In this document: piece by piece, positions 1 to 12,082 of the stretch
How the letters are laid out: every line of letters starts with the position of its first letter
Numbering within the stretch: position 1 is the first letter of the stretch
Assembly (NCBI GenBank): GCA_963575745.1
Contig: CAUYUJ010014594.1
Span: 28,501 to 92,500 of the forward strand
Direction of reading: 5' to 3'
Length of the DNA: 64,000 bases
Source of the DNA: Prorocentrum cordatum
Taxonomy: Eukaryota > Sar > Dinophyceae > Prorocentrales > Prorocentraceae
Made by a program: the position numbers and the translations under genes
The notes under the pieces: generated by a model
Told to the model about the DNA's origin: nothing
Databases searched by the model: none
Seen by the model: only the letters and a program-made list of their open reading frames with translations

Positions 1-1790
1 CAACTTGGGCGGGGAACTCCCCAGACCCACGCGCAGCAAGCCTCCATTCGGATTCTTGCGCGCGAGTGTCAAGGTAAGGCCATTCACCCAGCAGAAGGCA
101 AAGTCCAGCCACTCAAGCACGCTCTTCCACATCATGAGTCATGGCGTGCAGCCCTGGACCCATGCTTTTTGCGCTTCTGGCATCGCGCCGGACGCGAGCC
201 GATCCTCGGGCCCGAGTGCGTCTCATTGATGCGCTGACGTGAGGCGCTCATGTGACTGGCCAGCGGGGCCAGTAAAATAAATTGCGCTCCTCGGGCAGCA
301 ACCTTCCAACCCGATGCGACAGGAGTGCCGCTCACATCTAGAATGCGTCTCCAGTGACTACACGCCCTGGCTCGGCGCATATGAGGCGCCCATCAGCGCG
401 GCACTTGCTTTAATGAGCAGAAGAAGACTGGCTCGCCAATGTGGTCGAGGCAACCCCCATGCATTGCTTTTCTTAAGAGTCCCCCTGTGCCATGGCAGCA
501 AAAGCCGTCCTTGCCTATGATCGAGAAAGGTTCGAGACACGCAAGAGGGCAGGAGGGAAGAGAGTGAGAGTGAGAGTGAGAGAGGAGGAGAAGGGCGGAA
601 GATCCATGCAAGCTGCTCTGGCCCACCAGGCAACTGAAAGAAGCGTCGGATTTCGGCGAAAGAAGGCAGCGCGCTTGGCATGAGGGCGGAGCGAAGCCGC
701 TCTAGCGGCAACCATGGACATCGAAGAGCTATACCACGGCTCTTGCGACGCGGCCCGCTGCTCGGCTACTCAGGCCCACCAGAACCGCCGAAAGCAAGCG
801 TCCTCGAGCTCCCAACCAAGTGTCTGGCTACTTTAGCTCATGTGTGTACTGGCCTCTGCCGTCATCACCACGATTGAAAAGTCCGCAAGCGTTGCCCTAC
901 CGGCGACGGCAGCGCGAGCATTCGCGAGCATTCAGCCGATGCTGGGTACGTACGCATGCAGCCGCAACAACGGTCGACGATGTGTTTCTAGCCGAGGCAG
1001 CTGCTCCGCTAGATACGGGCTGACCTGAGTCGGTGCAAGGGCACGCTATACAGGCTGAGCAAGGGCAGCCCTAAAAACGTGCAAGGCTACTGGATGACCA
1101 AAAACCTGTGCGCGCGGCTCCGAAGTGGAAGGTTAAGCTCGTGGCAGAGGCTGGGACGAGCTCGAACGTTTTCGAATGCATTCAATGTCGCCGAGCGCGA
1201 CTCAACGGCGCGCGGCAAGCTGGAAATGAACAGCTGGACCAGCAGACGCGGGGACAAGCATCTAGGGCGCGAGCAGGTGGAGCAGCATTGCTGCCGACCC
1301 CAGTCCTATTGGCCCCAACTAGAAGGACCCCGGTCTTACCGAACCACACTCCACCTTCTCGACCGACTCCACCAGGTCGACCGACCCTGATTCTACCGAT
1401 CCCAGTTCCACAAACCCCAATCGTGTCGACTGTAAATCCTCCTTCGTGACCACACGGGCGTGGCAGGCACAGCCCGGGAGGGCCGCCGGCTACAAGACCG
1501 CGCGCAGGAGGGCGGACCACCAGCGGCGGCCTCCGCAGCGAATGCCCGGGGTAGCCGCTGAGCAGATCTGACCTGCGCACGGGGCGGTTGCGCCCGCCTC
1601 GCAGCGGTCGACCTCCGAGGGCGCCCCGCTCTGAAGCAGTGCTGCATCCCGAGGGTTGAGGGGAGGGCGCGGGCGCGCCCGTGGCCGCGCTCGGAAGGCC
1701 CAGAGCGTGGACCTGCTTTGAGCTGGCCCTGGAGGGGGACTTTGGGGAGGAGGGGTCAGGGGCGAGGTCAGAACAAGCTGAAGGAAAACG
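1..1790. other. No gene supported; GC-rich unique-looking DNA
   Basis: Open frames here are short, overlap one another on both strands and show no family motif. A purine-rich stretch of AGTGAGAG units lies near 560-600. I see nothing else to annotate in this stretch. Confidence 0.5.
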
Positions 1791-1855
1791 GATGATGATG
1801 ATGGTGATGATGATGATGGTGATGATGATGATGATGGTGATGATGGTGATGATGG

Positions 1856-1907
<52 letters not shown>

Positions 1908-1908
1908 A
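1791..1908. repeat. (GAT)n microsatellite
   Basis: Near-perfect GAT trinucleotide array with scattered GGT interruptions. Translation gives poly-M, poly-D or poly-H/I runs depending on frame, so long open frames across it are artefacts. It ends about 60 bp from the 3' end of the neighbouring retroelement relic. Confidence 0.95.
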
Positions 1909-1966
1909 GCCGATCCCCTGAAAAGCCACATCTGCCTGTTTCTGCCGCCAATGCAATCGTGCCACG

Positions 1967-3168
1967 CTACGCCCGCATGCCCAGCCAGCGGCCAGGCCCA
2001 CCGCCTTGCGACGCCGCCAGCTGAGGGTCCGCCAGCCGCGCCACCAGCGCCTCCGACACCCGCGCGGCGAGCTGCCTCGCGTAAACGGCGCCCTGCCGGC
2101 TGCCTGGCTCGCCGGGCAGCGTCGCCACGCGGCGCGCAGCGGCCGCGGCCTCCGCGATGAACTGCTGCGCCGCCGTGCCCAAGCGCCCTTCGACCTCCGC
2201 GGCGAAAAATACGACCGCGGCGTCGTAGCGGTCTCGCTCCCGGCGCTCGGCACCAGCCACGGCGTGGCCGATCGACCGCTCCGCCGGCCCCTCCACGGCC
2301 AAACGGACCGCGACGTCGACCCGCGCTGGGGTCGGGGCGCCAGGCCAGCTGACGACAAGGTCCAACCGCGCCTCCTCGATGGTCCCGTCGTCCTGCGTGC
2401 AGTAGAGCTCCGGAACGCAATGCCCGACGTCGACGCACCCTCCGTGCGCCGAGATCCACTCGGCGAGGGCACGCGCGATCTCGTTGCGCAGCCGGATGCG
2501 ATGTGGCCCGACTGGGCAGCACAACGCGTGGTAGCCCGCCACATCCAGGGGGCGGCCACACGCGCCTTGGCGCCCCCTCCTCGCCTGCCGCCGCATTCCG
2601 GGAGTACTCGAAGGCGCGCGCGGACGGGGTCCCCAGCAGGTCAAGCAGCAGCCGGCGTCGGAGCATGACGACGAAGGCGGAATCGCAGAGCACCGCGTCA
2701 TCCTCTCGAAAGAAGCCGTTGCAGAAAGCACCAGCGCCCAGCCCGCCGCCCGCGAGCAGGCGCGCCCGCCGTGGCGCAGGCAGCCGGGCCCACAGCCGCG
2801 TCGCTGCGAGGGCAGCCAGCCCCCGGTAGGCCCGCGCCGCCAGCCGCCGCCGACCGCCCCAAGCGCGCCCCTCAACCTCTGGGTCCTGGCTGGCGGCCAG
2901 CAGCGAGACAGAAATGCCAGGCGCGTCGTCTGCCTCCGCGTAGAAATCGAGAACCGATTCAGTCGGAAGCTCAGCGGCCCACGGTCCCGCCTCGCACTCG
3001 AGCCAGGCGCTCTCTGCGACGGTGACGCGGCCCAGCTGCGCGGAGATGTCCGCGGACTCCAGGTCGTCCCGCGCGCGGCTCGCTGCAGGCGCATCTGGGT
3101 GGGCGGTGACAAGACAACCCGGGCCTGCCGAGAGGACGTCAGGCTCGACTGCGGCGTGGCACGCCCAG
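1967..3168 (-). pseudogene. Retroelement polyprotein C-terminus (relic)
   Basis: Minus-strand coding sequence open across two frames. The upstream part (about 3165-2560) reads through segments such as AELPTESVLDFYAEADDAPG and AVLCDSAFVVMLRRRLLLDL. The downstream part (about 2555-1967) reads VAGYHALCCPVGPHRIRLRN, then EEARLDLVVSWPG and ARVDVAVRLAV, and stops after GRWLGMRA. A Cys-containing 'GYHALCC' knot, then an 'ARLD...VDV' pair of acidic strands and a late RYD, matches from memory the C-terminal, nuclease-like domain after the reverse transcriptase in protist and dinoflagellate LINE-type polyproteins. No reverse transcriptase core remains. The frame change near 2555 makes this a relic unless it is a sequencing error. 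GAT arrays bound it on both sides. The LINE class is inferred; the coding character is clear. Confidence 0.6.
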
Positions 3169-3169
3169 A

Positions 3170-4306
<1,137 letters not shown>

Positions 4307-4730
4307 AGGCTCCATAGGAGTGGTCTGGGAGCAGTGCTCGGCACAGCCGCCTTGCATTCGGCATGCACGGTCGCAAGGGCCCCGCGGGGCCCAAGCCAGA
4401 CCCAGGCGACGAGGGACGGGCCCCAGACGCCAGACAGGGGCAGCCCCCTGCTATGACCAACGGTGTCTGAGGCCACCAGGAGCATCGCGGTCAGGCCGCC
4501 CCCTTCCGCCCGAGCCCTCGCGGGCTCGGCGGACGTGAGAGCCCCCAGACCCCGACGGAGGACCGCCGACGGCCGCCTCGGAGCCGTCGGCCGAGTTTTT
4601 CAAGCCGCGTCCAGCGGGTCTTTCTTGAGGGTCCGCCGTCCGCGCGAAATCGATTCGCGCGAAAACTGCGGGCCGTTCGAAAGAAATCCGCTGGGCGCGT
4701 GCGCGCGAAAAGAACCCACGGCAGCCCAGA
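4307..4730. other. GC-rich spacer, no gene seen
   Basis: Spacer between the GAT array and the 101-bp satellite. It has CGCG-rich words such as TTCGCGCGAAAA near 4645-4715, but no convincing coding frame. Confidence 0.4.
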
Positions 4731-6030
4731 AGATGGCGGGAACCATGATTTTGGAGAGGTCGAGGCTGGAAAACCCCCAAATCCCGGTTCCCGGCTCTGT
4801 CTGGCGCCCCAGGGACTCACGGCGGCCCAGAGGATGGCGGGAACCATGATTTTGGAGAGATCGAAGCTGGAAAAACCCGAAATCATGGTTCCCGGCTCTG
4901 TGCTCTGTGCTCTCTGCTGCCCTGTGCTTTCTGCTGCTCTGTGCTCTCTGCTGCTCTGTGCTCTCTGCTGCTCTGTGCTCTCTGCTGTTATGTGCTCTCT
5001 GCTGCTCTGTGCTCTTTTTGCTGCTCTTTGCTCTCTGCTGCTTTGTGCTCTCTGCTGCTCTGTGGTCTCTGCTGCTATGCGCTCCCAGGGCCCCGCGGCG
5101 GCCCAGAGGATGGCGGGAACCATGATTTTGGAGAGATCGAGGCTGGAAAAGCTCAAGTCCTCATGGACTTTCTAGCACAGGTGCGATCCGAGGCCCCGAG
5201 GATGGCGGGAACCATGATTTTGGAGAGATCCAGGCCGGAAAAGCCCGAAATCATGGTTCCCGGCTCTGGCTGGCGCCCCTGGGACCCACGGCGGCCCCGA
5301 GGATGGCGGGAACCATGATTTGGGAGAGATCCAGGCCGGAAAAGCCCGAAATCATGGTTCCCGGCTCTGGCTGGCGCCCTGGGACCCACGGCGGCCCCGA
5401 GGATGGCGGGAACCATGATTTTGGAGAGATCCAGGCCGGTAAAGCCCGAAATCATGGTCCCAGGCTCTGGCTGGCGCCCCTGGGACCCACGGCGGCCCAG
5501 AGGATGGCGGGAACCATGATTTTGGAGAGATCCAGGCCGGAAAAGCCCGAAATCGTGGTTCCCGGCTCTGGCTGGCGCCCCTGGGACCCACGGCGGCCCC
5601 GAGGATGGCGGGAACCATGATTTTGGAGAGATCCAGGCCGGAAAAGCCCGAAATCGTGGTTCCCAGCTCTGGCTGGCGCCCCTGGGGCCCACGGCGGCCC
5701 CGAGGATGGCGGGAACCATGATTTTGGAGAGATCCAGGCCGGAAAAGCCCGAAATCGTGGTTCCCAGCTCTGGCTGGCGCCCCTGGGACCCACGGCGGCC
5801 CCGAGGATGGCGGGAACCATGATTTTGGAGAGATCCAGGCCGGAAAAGCCCGAAATCATGGTTCCCGGCTCTGGCTGGCGCCCCTGGGACCCACGGCGGC
5901 CCCGGGAACCATGATTTTGGAGAGATCCAGGCCGGAAAAGCCCGAAATCATGGTTCCCGGCTCTGGCTGGCGCCCCTGGGACCCACGGCGGCCCCGAGGA
6001 TGGCGGGAACCATGATTTTGGAGAGATCCA
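4731..6030. repeat. 101-bp tandem satellite with internal inverted repeat
   Basis: About twelve monomers. The repeated word GATGGCGGGAACCATGATTT recurs near 4733, 4833, 5109, 5203, 5302, 5402, 5503, 5604, 5705, 5806 and 5999, giving a period close to 101 bp. Each full monomer carries GGGAACCATGATTT and, about 30 nt later, its reverse complement AAATCATGGTTCCC (in some copies AAATCGTGGTTCCC), so each unit can fold into a hairpin. The remainder reads CTCTGGCTGGCGCCCCTGGG. One copy near 5906 has lost 'GAGGATGGC'. The array is split by a CTCTGCTG microsatellite at 4897-5085. Long open frames through it come from the repeat. Confidence 0.93.
4897..5085. repeat. CTCTGTGCTCTCTGCTG microsatellite
   Basis: Degenerate array of CTCTGCTG and CTCTGTG units inserted inside a monomer of the 101-bp satellite, directly after its CCCGGCTCTG segment. 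The satellite word GGCTCTGTG may have seeded the array. Confidence 0.9.
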
Positions 6031-6032
6031 GG

Positions 6033-6678
6033 CCAGCTCTCTGCTGTTCTGCTGCTGCTCTGCTGCTCTCTGCTGTTCTGCTGCTCTCTGCTGTTCTGCT
6101 GCTCTCTGCTGTTCTGCTGCTCTCTGCTGTTCTGCTGCTCTCTGCTGTTCTGCTGCTCTCTGCTGTTCTGCTGCTCTCTGCTGTTCTGCTGCTCTCTGCT
6201 GTTCTGCTGCTCTCTGCTGTTCTGCTGCTCTCTGCTGTTCTGCTGCTCTCTGCTGTTCTGCTGCTCTCTGCTGTTCTGCTGCTCTCTGCTCTCTGCTGCT
6301 CTCTGCTGTTCTGCTGCTCTCTGCTGTTCTGCTGCTCTCTGCTGTTCTGCTGCTCTCTGCTGTCTCTGCTGCTCTCTGCTGCTCTCTGCTGCTCTGCTGC
6401 TGCTGCTGCTGTTCTGCTGCTCTGCTGCTGTTCTGCTGCTCTCTGCTGTTCTGCTGCTCTCTGCTGTTTTGCTGCTCTCTGCTGTTCTGCTGTTCTCTGC
6501 TGTTCTGCTGCTCTCTGCTGTTCTGCTGCTCTCTGCTGTTCTGCTGCTCTCTGCTGTTCTGCTGCTCTCTGCTGCTCTCTGCTGCTCTCTGCTGCTCTCT
6601 GCTGCTCTCTGCTGCTCTCTGCTGCTCTCTGCTGCTCTCTGCTGCTCCCTGCTGCTCTCTGCTGCTCTCTGCTGCTCT
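6033..6678. repeat. 18-bp/12-bp CTCTCTGCTGTTCTGCTG array
   Basis: The first two thirds repeat CTCTCTGCTGTTCTGCTG with period 18 (hexapeptide LLLSAV on plus). From about 6560 the unit becomes the 12-bp CTCTCTGCTGCT. The array begins where a 101-bp satellite monomer breaks off after GATCCAGGCCAG. Minus-strand translation is Q/R/S/E-rich. The frame stays open only because both periods are multiples of three. Confidence 0.93.
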
Positions 6679-6770
6679 GGATTGGTTTTCGCTCGGTTGG
6701 TTTTCGCTTGAACGGATTACCTTTTCGCTCGAACGAGCGTCTTTTCGCTTGAACGATCCACCCTCGTCTT
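6679..6770. repeat. Short TTTTCGCTTGAACG tandem repeat
   Basis: Four to five imperfect copies of a 14-25 bp unit containing TTTTCGCT(C/T)GAACG. It lies at the junction between the CTCTGCTG array and the minus-strand coding stretch, whose frame can run through it. Confidence 0.7.
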
Positions 6771-6829
6771 ATCCTCGCGCCTTCAGGCCGACCCGCGGCT
6801 CGAATTGCGTGCAGCTGGCTCGGGCGGCC

Positions 6830-8004
6830 CAGCTGCCGTGGCGCGGCCGTCATGGCCCTGCACACGGCGCACTGGTCACGCCCCTTCTTGAGGCGGTGGC
6901 CGAGGGGGCAGTGCGAGGCCCGCGGCGCCTCGCCACCTCCGCCCTCGGTTGCTCCAGCTGCTTCCTCGAGCGCTGGCGGCCTCGCCGCCCCGCTTTCCCG
7001 CTGCCGGGGTCGCGGTGGATACGGCGCGGTAGGCCCGCCGCCCCCGCGCCGACGGGCGCGGCGCCCGAGCTCGGCGAGCCCCGCCCACAGGTCCGCCAGG
7101 AGCAGCGTCCGCACGCTGGGCACGGGCGGCATCCTGGAGAGCAGCACCACGGCCAGCTCCACGAGCCAGGCGCCGCGCTGTTTCGCGGAGGCGAAGCTCC
7201 GCGCCACCGCCGCCGTGACCACGACGGGCAACACGAGGAGTGTCTGCGCGAACATGTCTCGGCGGCGCACGCCGCGCCAGCGCCGAAGTGCGACACGAGT
7301 GCGGACCCGAAGACGATCAGCGCCAGCGGCATCGCCTGCTCCGCCGCGTCCTCGTGCGCGACCTCGGCGCCGCGGGGAAGCTCCAGGGCCTCCTTCCCAA
7401 AGTCGTCCAGCTCCGTGCTTGGCTCCGTGCCGTCGTCGCCGAAGGCCTCCTGCTCGGCGAGGCGCTCGGAGCCCCCGGGAGGATCGGCACCATCGCGAGG
7501 GTCGGTACCGCCACGATGGTCATCCTCTCCACGATGATCCGCACCTCCACGAAAATCCACGGCGGGCAGCCCCGGCAGCTCCACCGCGTCCCCGTCCACG
7601 GTGCGGCCCTCCGCCTCGGCTACCAGGAACGGCACGGCCGAGCTGCGGAGCGCCGAGCGCGGCGCGCCGCCCGAGCCGCCGACGGCGGCGGCCGCGATCG
7701 CGGCGGCGGCGGCCCGCGCCCCCAGGGCAGCTGCCGAAGGCTGCGCCGCCCGCATGGCCTCCACCTCGGCCGTCAGCTCGTTGCAGCGCCGTCGCAGGCT
7801 CCGCGCCTCGCGCAGAGTCGCCTGCAGCAGCGCCTCGGATGCGCGGCGGGCTGCCCGCCGACGCCTCCGCCTGTCGACGCTGGGGCCGACGGGGTCCAGG
7901 TCTCCAGCGGCCGCGCCATGGCGACGACGGGACGCGTCCCGTGCGCGCAGGTCAGCTGCGCGCAAGGTCGCAATACGGCAAGACGAGCACGGCTCGAGCC
8001 GCAT
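6830..8004 (-). pseudogene. Unrecognised membrane/Cys-rich protein, frame-broken
   Basis: Minus-strand GC-rich coding stretch. It can start at the ATG at 8004 (MRLEPCSSCRI), just downstream of the GAT array. The N-terminal third has a predicted coiled coil (SEALLQATLREARSLRRR). An Ala/Gly-rich linker and an acidic, Asp/Gly-rich stretch follow, then a hydrophobic segment AMPLALIVFGSALVSHFGAG. Near 7260 the sensible frame shifts, and the continuation has two more hydrophobic segments (TLLVLPVVVTAAVA; WLVELAVVLL...VRTLLLADLWAGL) and a Cys/His tail CPLGHRLKKGRDQCAVC that could bind zinc. After that the frame runs into repeat DNA. I do not recognise the family. The shift near 7260 could be decay, an intron or a sequencing error. 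Composition supports real coding origin better than any single homology. Confidence 0.5.
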
Positions 8005-8006
8005 GG

Positions 8007-8008
8007 CA

Positions 8009-8039
<31 letters not shown>

Positions 8040-8131
8040 CGATGATGAGGATGAGGATGAGGATGAGGATGAGGATGAGGATGAGGATGAGGATGAGGAT
8101 GAGGATGAGGATGAGGATGAGGATGAGGATG

Positions 8132-8193
<62 letters not shown>
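8007..8193. repeat. (GAT)n/(GATGAG)n microsatellite
   Basis: GAT block, then a clean GATGAG hexanucleotide block (about 8045-8130), then GAT again to 8193. It abuts, on the minus strand, the start of the coiled-coil/membrane coding stretch. Confidence 0.95.
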
Positions 8194-8195
<2 letters not shown>

Positions 8196-8405
8196 GCACG
8201 AAGAGGAGGGGGAGAGGGCGGAGGAGGAGGAGAGGAGGAGAAGGAGGCGGAGGAGGAAGGGGACAAAGAGAACAGCGATGAGGAGGGGGAGGACGAGGAC
8301 GCCGATGACGATGAGGATCAGGCGCGAGGGACGCGGGCGGGAGGGAGAGAGGAAGGAAGAGGGAGGGAGAGGGGATGGAGAAAGGGTGGAGAGACATGAG
8401 GAGGG
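8194..8405. repeat. GGA/GAG purine tract
   Basis: Strongly purine-biased plus strand made of GAGGAG, GGAGGGAGA and similar words, continuing the GAT array. No gene is supported inside it. Confidence 0.8.
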
Positions 8406-8431
8406 ATAGTGAAGCCAACTGCATAAATGGG

Positions 8432-8575
<144 letters not shown>

Positions 8576-8880
8576 TCACGGGAGGATGGGCAGGTTCCTG
8601 CGCACGCATTGTAAACATGAACTCCCGCCGCCCCAACAGATCTAGACAAACAACTCTCTCATAGCTGGTATGTTCAACACTTTGTTTTGTTATGTGTGTT
8701 GAAATGCAACATCCTGTTTTGATCGTGCCGTCATCGCTTTGCCACGTGTTGCTTTACCTTCCCATTGTGTTCATTGCGCTGCCAGGTAAAAAATCGTTAC
8801 GGACCGTTGCGGCGGCATCCATTGCACGACCCAGCTTTCCTGCAAGGTCATGTTCTGCACTGCAAGGCGGTGCTGTCACA
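8576..8880. other. No gene seen
   Basis: Ordinary-composition DNA between the sulfurylase-like fragment and a CT-rich array. No motif was recognised. Confidence 0.4.
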
Positions 8881-9370
8881 TTTCCCCGTCTCCTCCTTCT
8901 TCCTTCTCCTCCTCCTCCTCCTTCTCCTCCTCCTCCTCCTCCTCCTCCTCCTCCTCCTCGTCCTCGTCCTCTGTTCATCGCTCCGTGTCTCCTTCCTCCT
9001 GCCCCCTCCCTCTTCATGCTTCCTCATGCCTTTTCCCCCGTCCTCTGTTTCCAGTTTCCTGTCCTTCATTCCCTTTCTCGCCCTCCCTCCTCCTCCTTCT
9101 CCAATTGTTCCTCCTCCTCCTTCTCCTCCTCTTCTTTCTTCCTCATAATATAAGTATTAATATTAGCATTCGTATTCTTAGAAGTATCACAATGATATGT
9201 CTTAGCATTCTTAATATTATCGTTATTTCTCTTCTTCGTAATATCCGTATCCGTTTGCTCCTCCCCAACCTCCACCATTACCTCTTCATCCTCCTCCTCC
9301 TCTTCCGGCTTTTCCTCCTCCTCATCCTCCTCCTCATCCTCCTCCTACTCTTCCTCCCCGCCCCCATTTT
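8881..9370. repeat. CTC/TCC pyrimidine array
   Basis: Polypyrimidine plus strand: CCTCCT trinucleotides at 8905-8960, then degenerate TCC/TTC blocks to 9140 and 9285-9370, split by an AT-rich island (9145-9245) of the form ATTAATATTAGC. Open frames here are low-complexity artefacts. Confidence 0.85.
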
Positions 9371-10025
9371 TCCATTCGTGTTCATCCTTGATACATGCTC
9401 AGTGTGATCACCACGTGGGCTTGGATTGCCAACGCGCCGCTCGGTGCCACTCAACCCGCTCATGGCCAAACAGCACCGCGCGGCAGCGCCCAGCGCCGCT
9501 CTGACCCACTCCGCGCCACGCGAACACGCCGCTCAACACCGCTCAATGCCTCTCTGCGCCACGAAACCCCGCTCAACGCCACTGGCGCCCTGGCGCCGCC
9601 CAACGCAACTCAATTCGGCGGCGAGACCAGAGGGGGAAGTGGGAGGGGGCAGGCCTTCTCAGAAGGCGACGGGGCTTCTCAGAAAGCCCTCGCGTTCTCT
9701 AAAAAGTTCTGCGTTTTCGGAGGAGACTCCGGACACTTCTCTGAAGGCCCAAAGCCTTCCGAGCCCTCTGAAAAAATCCCCCCCTCTGCATCCCCCCTGG
9801 GCCCGCCGCCGATCGATGCCACAGGATCTCCTCGGCGCTGCTCGGCGCAACTCCGAAGCGCATGCCGGGACAGGGCGCACGGAAACGGAAGAAGGACGGG
9901 GTGGGGAACCGCGCGGCATTTCCGGAGGCCGAAAAATTTGGCAAGCGGCCGAGGAGGGCCCCCCAAAAAGGCACCGGTGGCCCCAGAGGACGGTCCAAGA
10001 GATCTGGAGACGGCTCACGCACGCC
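9371..10025. other. Degenerate short repeats, no gene supported
   Basis: 9440-9620 holds repeated CGCTCAACGCCACT-like words. 9650-9790 holds repeated CTTCTCAGAAGG / CTCTGAAGGC words. The long plus-strand frames here are Ser/Pro/Arg-rich and show no domain. Confidence 0.45.
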
Positions 10026-10700
10026 CTAAGACTGCTCGGGATGTCGCCAGAAAGGAATCAGCATATAACATACGGGTTGGTTCCCTTCACGCTCGCGCCT
10101 CTTCAGGCTCCGACATCCCAAGAAGACTTCAAATGCAAGCGAATATCCCCGACACGGCCCGAGAGACCCCCGCGATAATCCGATTGCGACCCCGGATGGT
10201 GATGAAACGGCGCAAGCGGGCGCCGAGACTGCATCTTCAAGGTCCGAAGCCTCGATGCGGACTAGCCACCTGTCCCGCTGCATAAACAAAACTGGCACAC
10301 TGCTGCGAAGCCTCATTGCTGTAAGAACATTCCTGGAGATGATAACGGGCTTTAACTGTTCGTACAGCATCCAGCGAACGCGCTGGCAGGAAAGATCCAC
10401 CAGCCCGATGGGCAGATGTGGATGAGGGAGTCTCGAATTCCAATCCAAGTCTTCCCACGGGGCGGGAGCGGGATGTTAGAGCGCCCAATACTGTCAAAGG
10501 CGGCGCCATACCACGCAATAGAACATTCGATAATGCTCAAAACATTCAAAATTGACCCACGACAGCTTCCAACATGCCTCCAATAAATCCCACTGCCGCC
10601 CCAACGCGGCGCCACGCGGCCACTGATTCTCCCGCGGGCGCCCCAGGAGGGCCAGCATCCGCCCATCACCGTACTAAAGGAAATTCGCGGAGATTGCATG
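10026..10700 (-). other. Possible decayed coding sequence, unassigned
   Basis: Three overlapping minus-strand frames have non-repetitive composition (for example RSNIPLPPRGKTWIGIRDSL and VRWMLYEQLKPVIISRNVL), but none extends beyond about 140 codons and no family was recognised. It may be an old retroelement or processed-gene fragment, and the coding call is weak. Confidence 0.2.
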
Positions 10701-11400
10701 ATCCACGCGTCGCATCCAAATGGTTCTGAAACGTCAAAATGGTTCCACGATCGCCCAAAATGTGCCCCGCGAGGCGCCCCAAAGACCCAATATCACCCCA
10801 AGGTGCGGAAGGCGTTTTCTTGGGCCTGACATCACCTCACCAGACATCGCCATCATAATCTCAGTGGGCGAGCAACGACATGTGTACATGCACGCCCTCC
10901 GCGGTCTGGCCTGCACGAACGTCCGCGTTGACGCGCACTCCAGGGGAAGCTAACCGCGTACGTGTGCATATGTTGCTGGCCTCTGACTCAGCTCTGACAC
11001 GCGAACCTCCTGCAGCCCTCGGGACTGCCGCGCTAGCTGGCAGGCTCGCTCAGCCACCAACATCAAATTACAAGTAACATCAACCTGCCATGGCGTAGAA
11101 CGTCGTCTAGACGCGTTCGTTGGCTCTCGCGCGCGCCGCCTCGGGAGTTGATCGGGCCCCGCAGCTCTCACCCCCGAGGTCCAATCTGGGCCTCGCAGGG
11201 CGCGCGCGGACTCTCAACAGCTCCAAACTCACCGCTCTGCATCTCCAAGCGGCCAGCACCTCCCGTCGGCCAGCCCACGCAATTTCGATCTCGACTTGCA
11301 CGCGGCAGGCCCTGCATAGAAACCCTTCTCATCCTCTCGTGCACCTCTCTCGCTGGCGATTCTTCTCTCGCTCGCATCGCGCTCCTCGGTGATGTCTCAC
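10701..11400. other. No gene seen
   Basis: No repeat or domain was recognised. Short open frames on both strands overlap and look random. Confidence 0.4.
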
Positions 11401-11404
11401 GTGG

Positions 11405-12041
11405 CCAAAACGGGGTTCGTGGACCAAGCTCCTCCTCTCTCTCCCTCCTGCTCCGCAGGGCCGGGCGCCGATGGCCTCGAACCCCGCGCTCGACCATTTT
11501 GGCCCTGATGATATACGTCGTGAGCACCGGCGCGAATGATATCGCGGCTGTCAGACTCCACCACCCACTCGAGTTGGAGACAGTCACGCTGGCGTTCAAG
11601 TCGTCGTAGCACCCGCGTCTGCCTGCCTGCCCAGCCAGGCCCATCACCGCCGTGACCTTCACCAGCATCTCGGGGCTTGTGAAGCTCGTCACGCCGATGC
11701 TGATCAGGCCAAGCGTCTTCATATGTCTCGAGGGGGCATCCTTATCCATCAGCTCCGTCCAGATGTCGGCGACCTGGTCCTCGCTTACTTTAGAAAGCAT
11801 CAACTCCCCGTCTCTCGCCATGTCCGGATGCCACATCCACTGCGTCTGTAGGTTCGACTCGTCGGACCAAATGTCTACGGATCATGTCCTTCGCTGCTAA
11901 ATCCGCGCGCAGGCCCTGTGCAATGTCATGCTGCTCGTTCCTGAGATTGGCCATCTCCCCGAGTGCGCGCTCGATAGTGGGCCCCCTCGCAGTTCCCGAC
12001 CCCGCGACGTAGAACTCCGACGCTCCACTCGATAGTGCCAC
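11405..12041 (-). pseudogene. Unrecognised protein fragment with hydrophobic segment
   Basis: Minus-strand coding-like sequence in two frames. The first (12041-11880) reads SSGASEFYVAGSGTARGPTI and ERALGEMANLRNEQHDIAQG, a likely amphipathic helix. The frame then shifts and continues from about 11836 with MWHPDMARDGELMLSKVSED, VADIWTELMDKDAPSRHMKT and a hydrophobic WWSLTAAISFAPVLTTYII stretch. Amino-acid use is balanced, unlike the repeat-derived frames around it. I do not recognise the family. It lies downstream, on the same strand, of the fragments at 12.1-12.7, 14.2-14.6 and 15.4-15.8 kb, so all may be pieces of one frame-broken gene or element. Confidence 0.45.
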
Positions 12042-12082
12042 CGTCGCGTGCGATGGCGCCCGGTTATCCAGCAGGCGCTGTC

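Noticed and set aside
1182-1960. Continuation of the 503-codon minus frame past the retroelement end
   Set aside because: Past about 1967 it runs through the GAT array and Arg/Pro-rich GC DNA with no domain; the retroelement frame stops at 1967.
10720-10755. CAAAATGGTTCC words resembling the leader complement
   Set aside because: Agreement is about 9 nt, without the CCGTAGC part.
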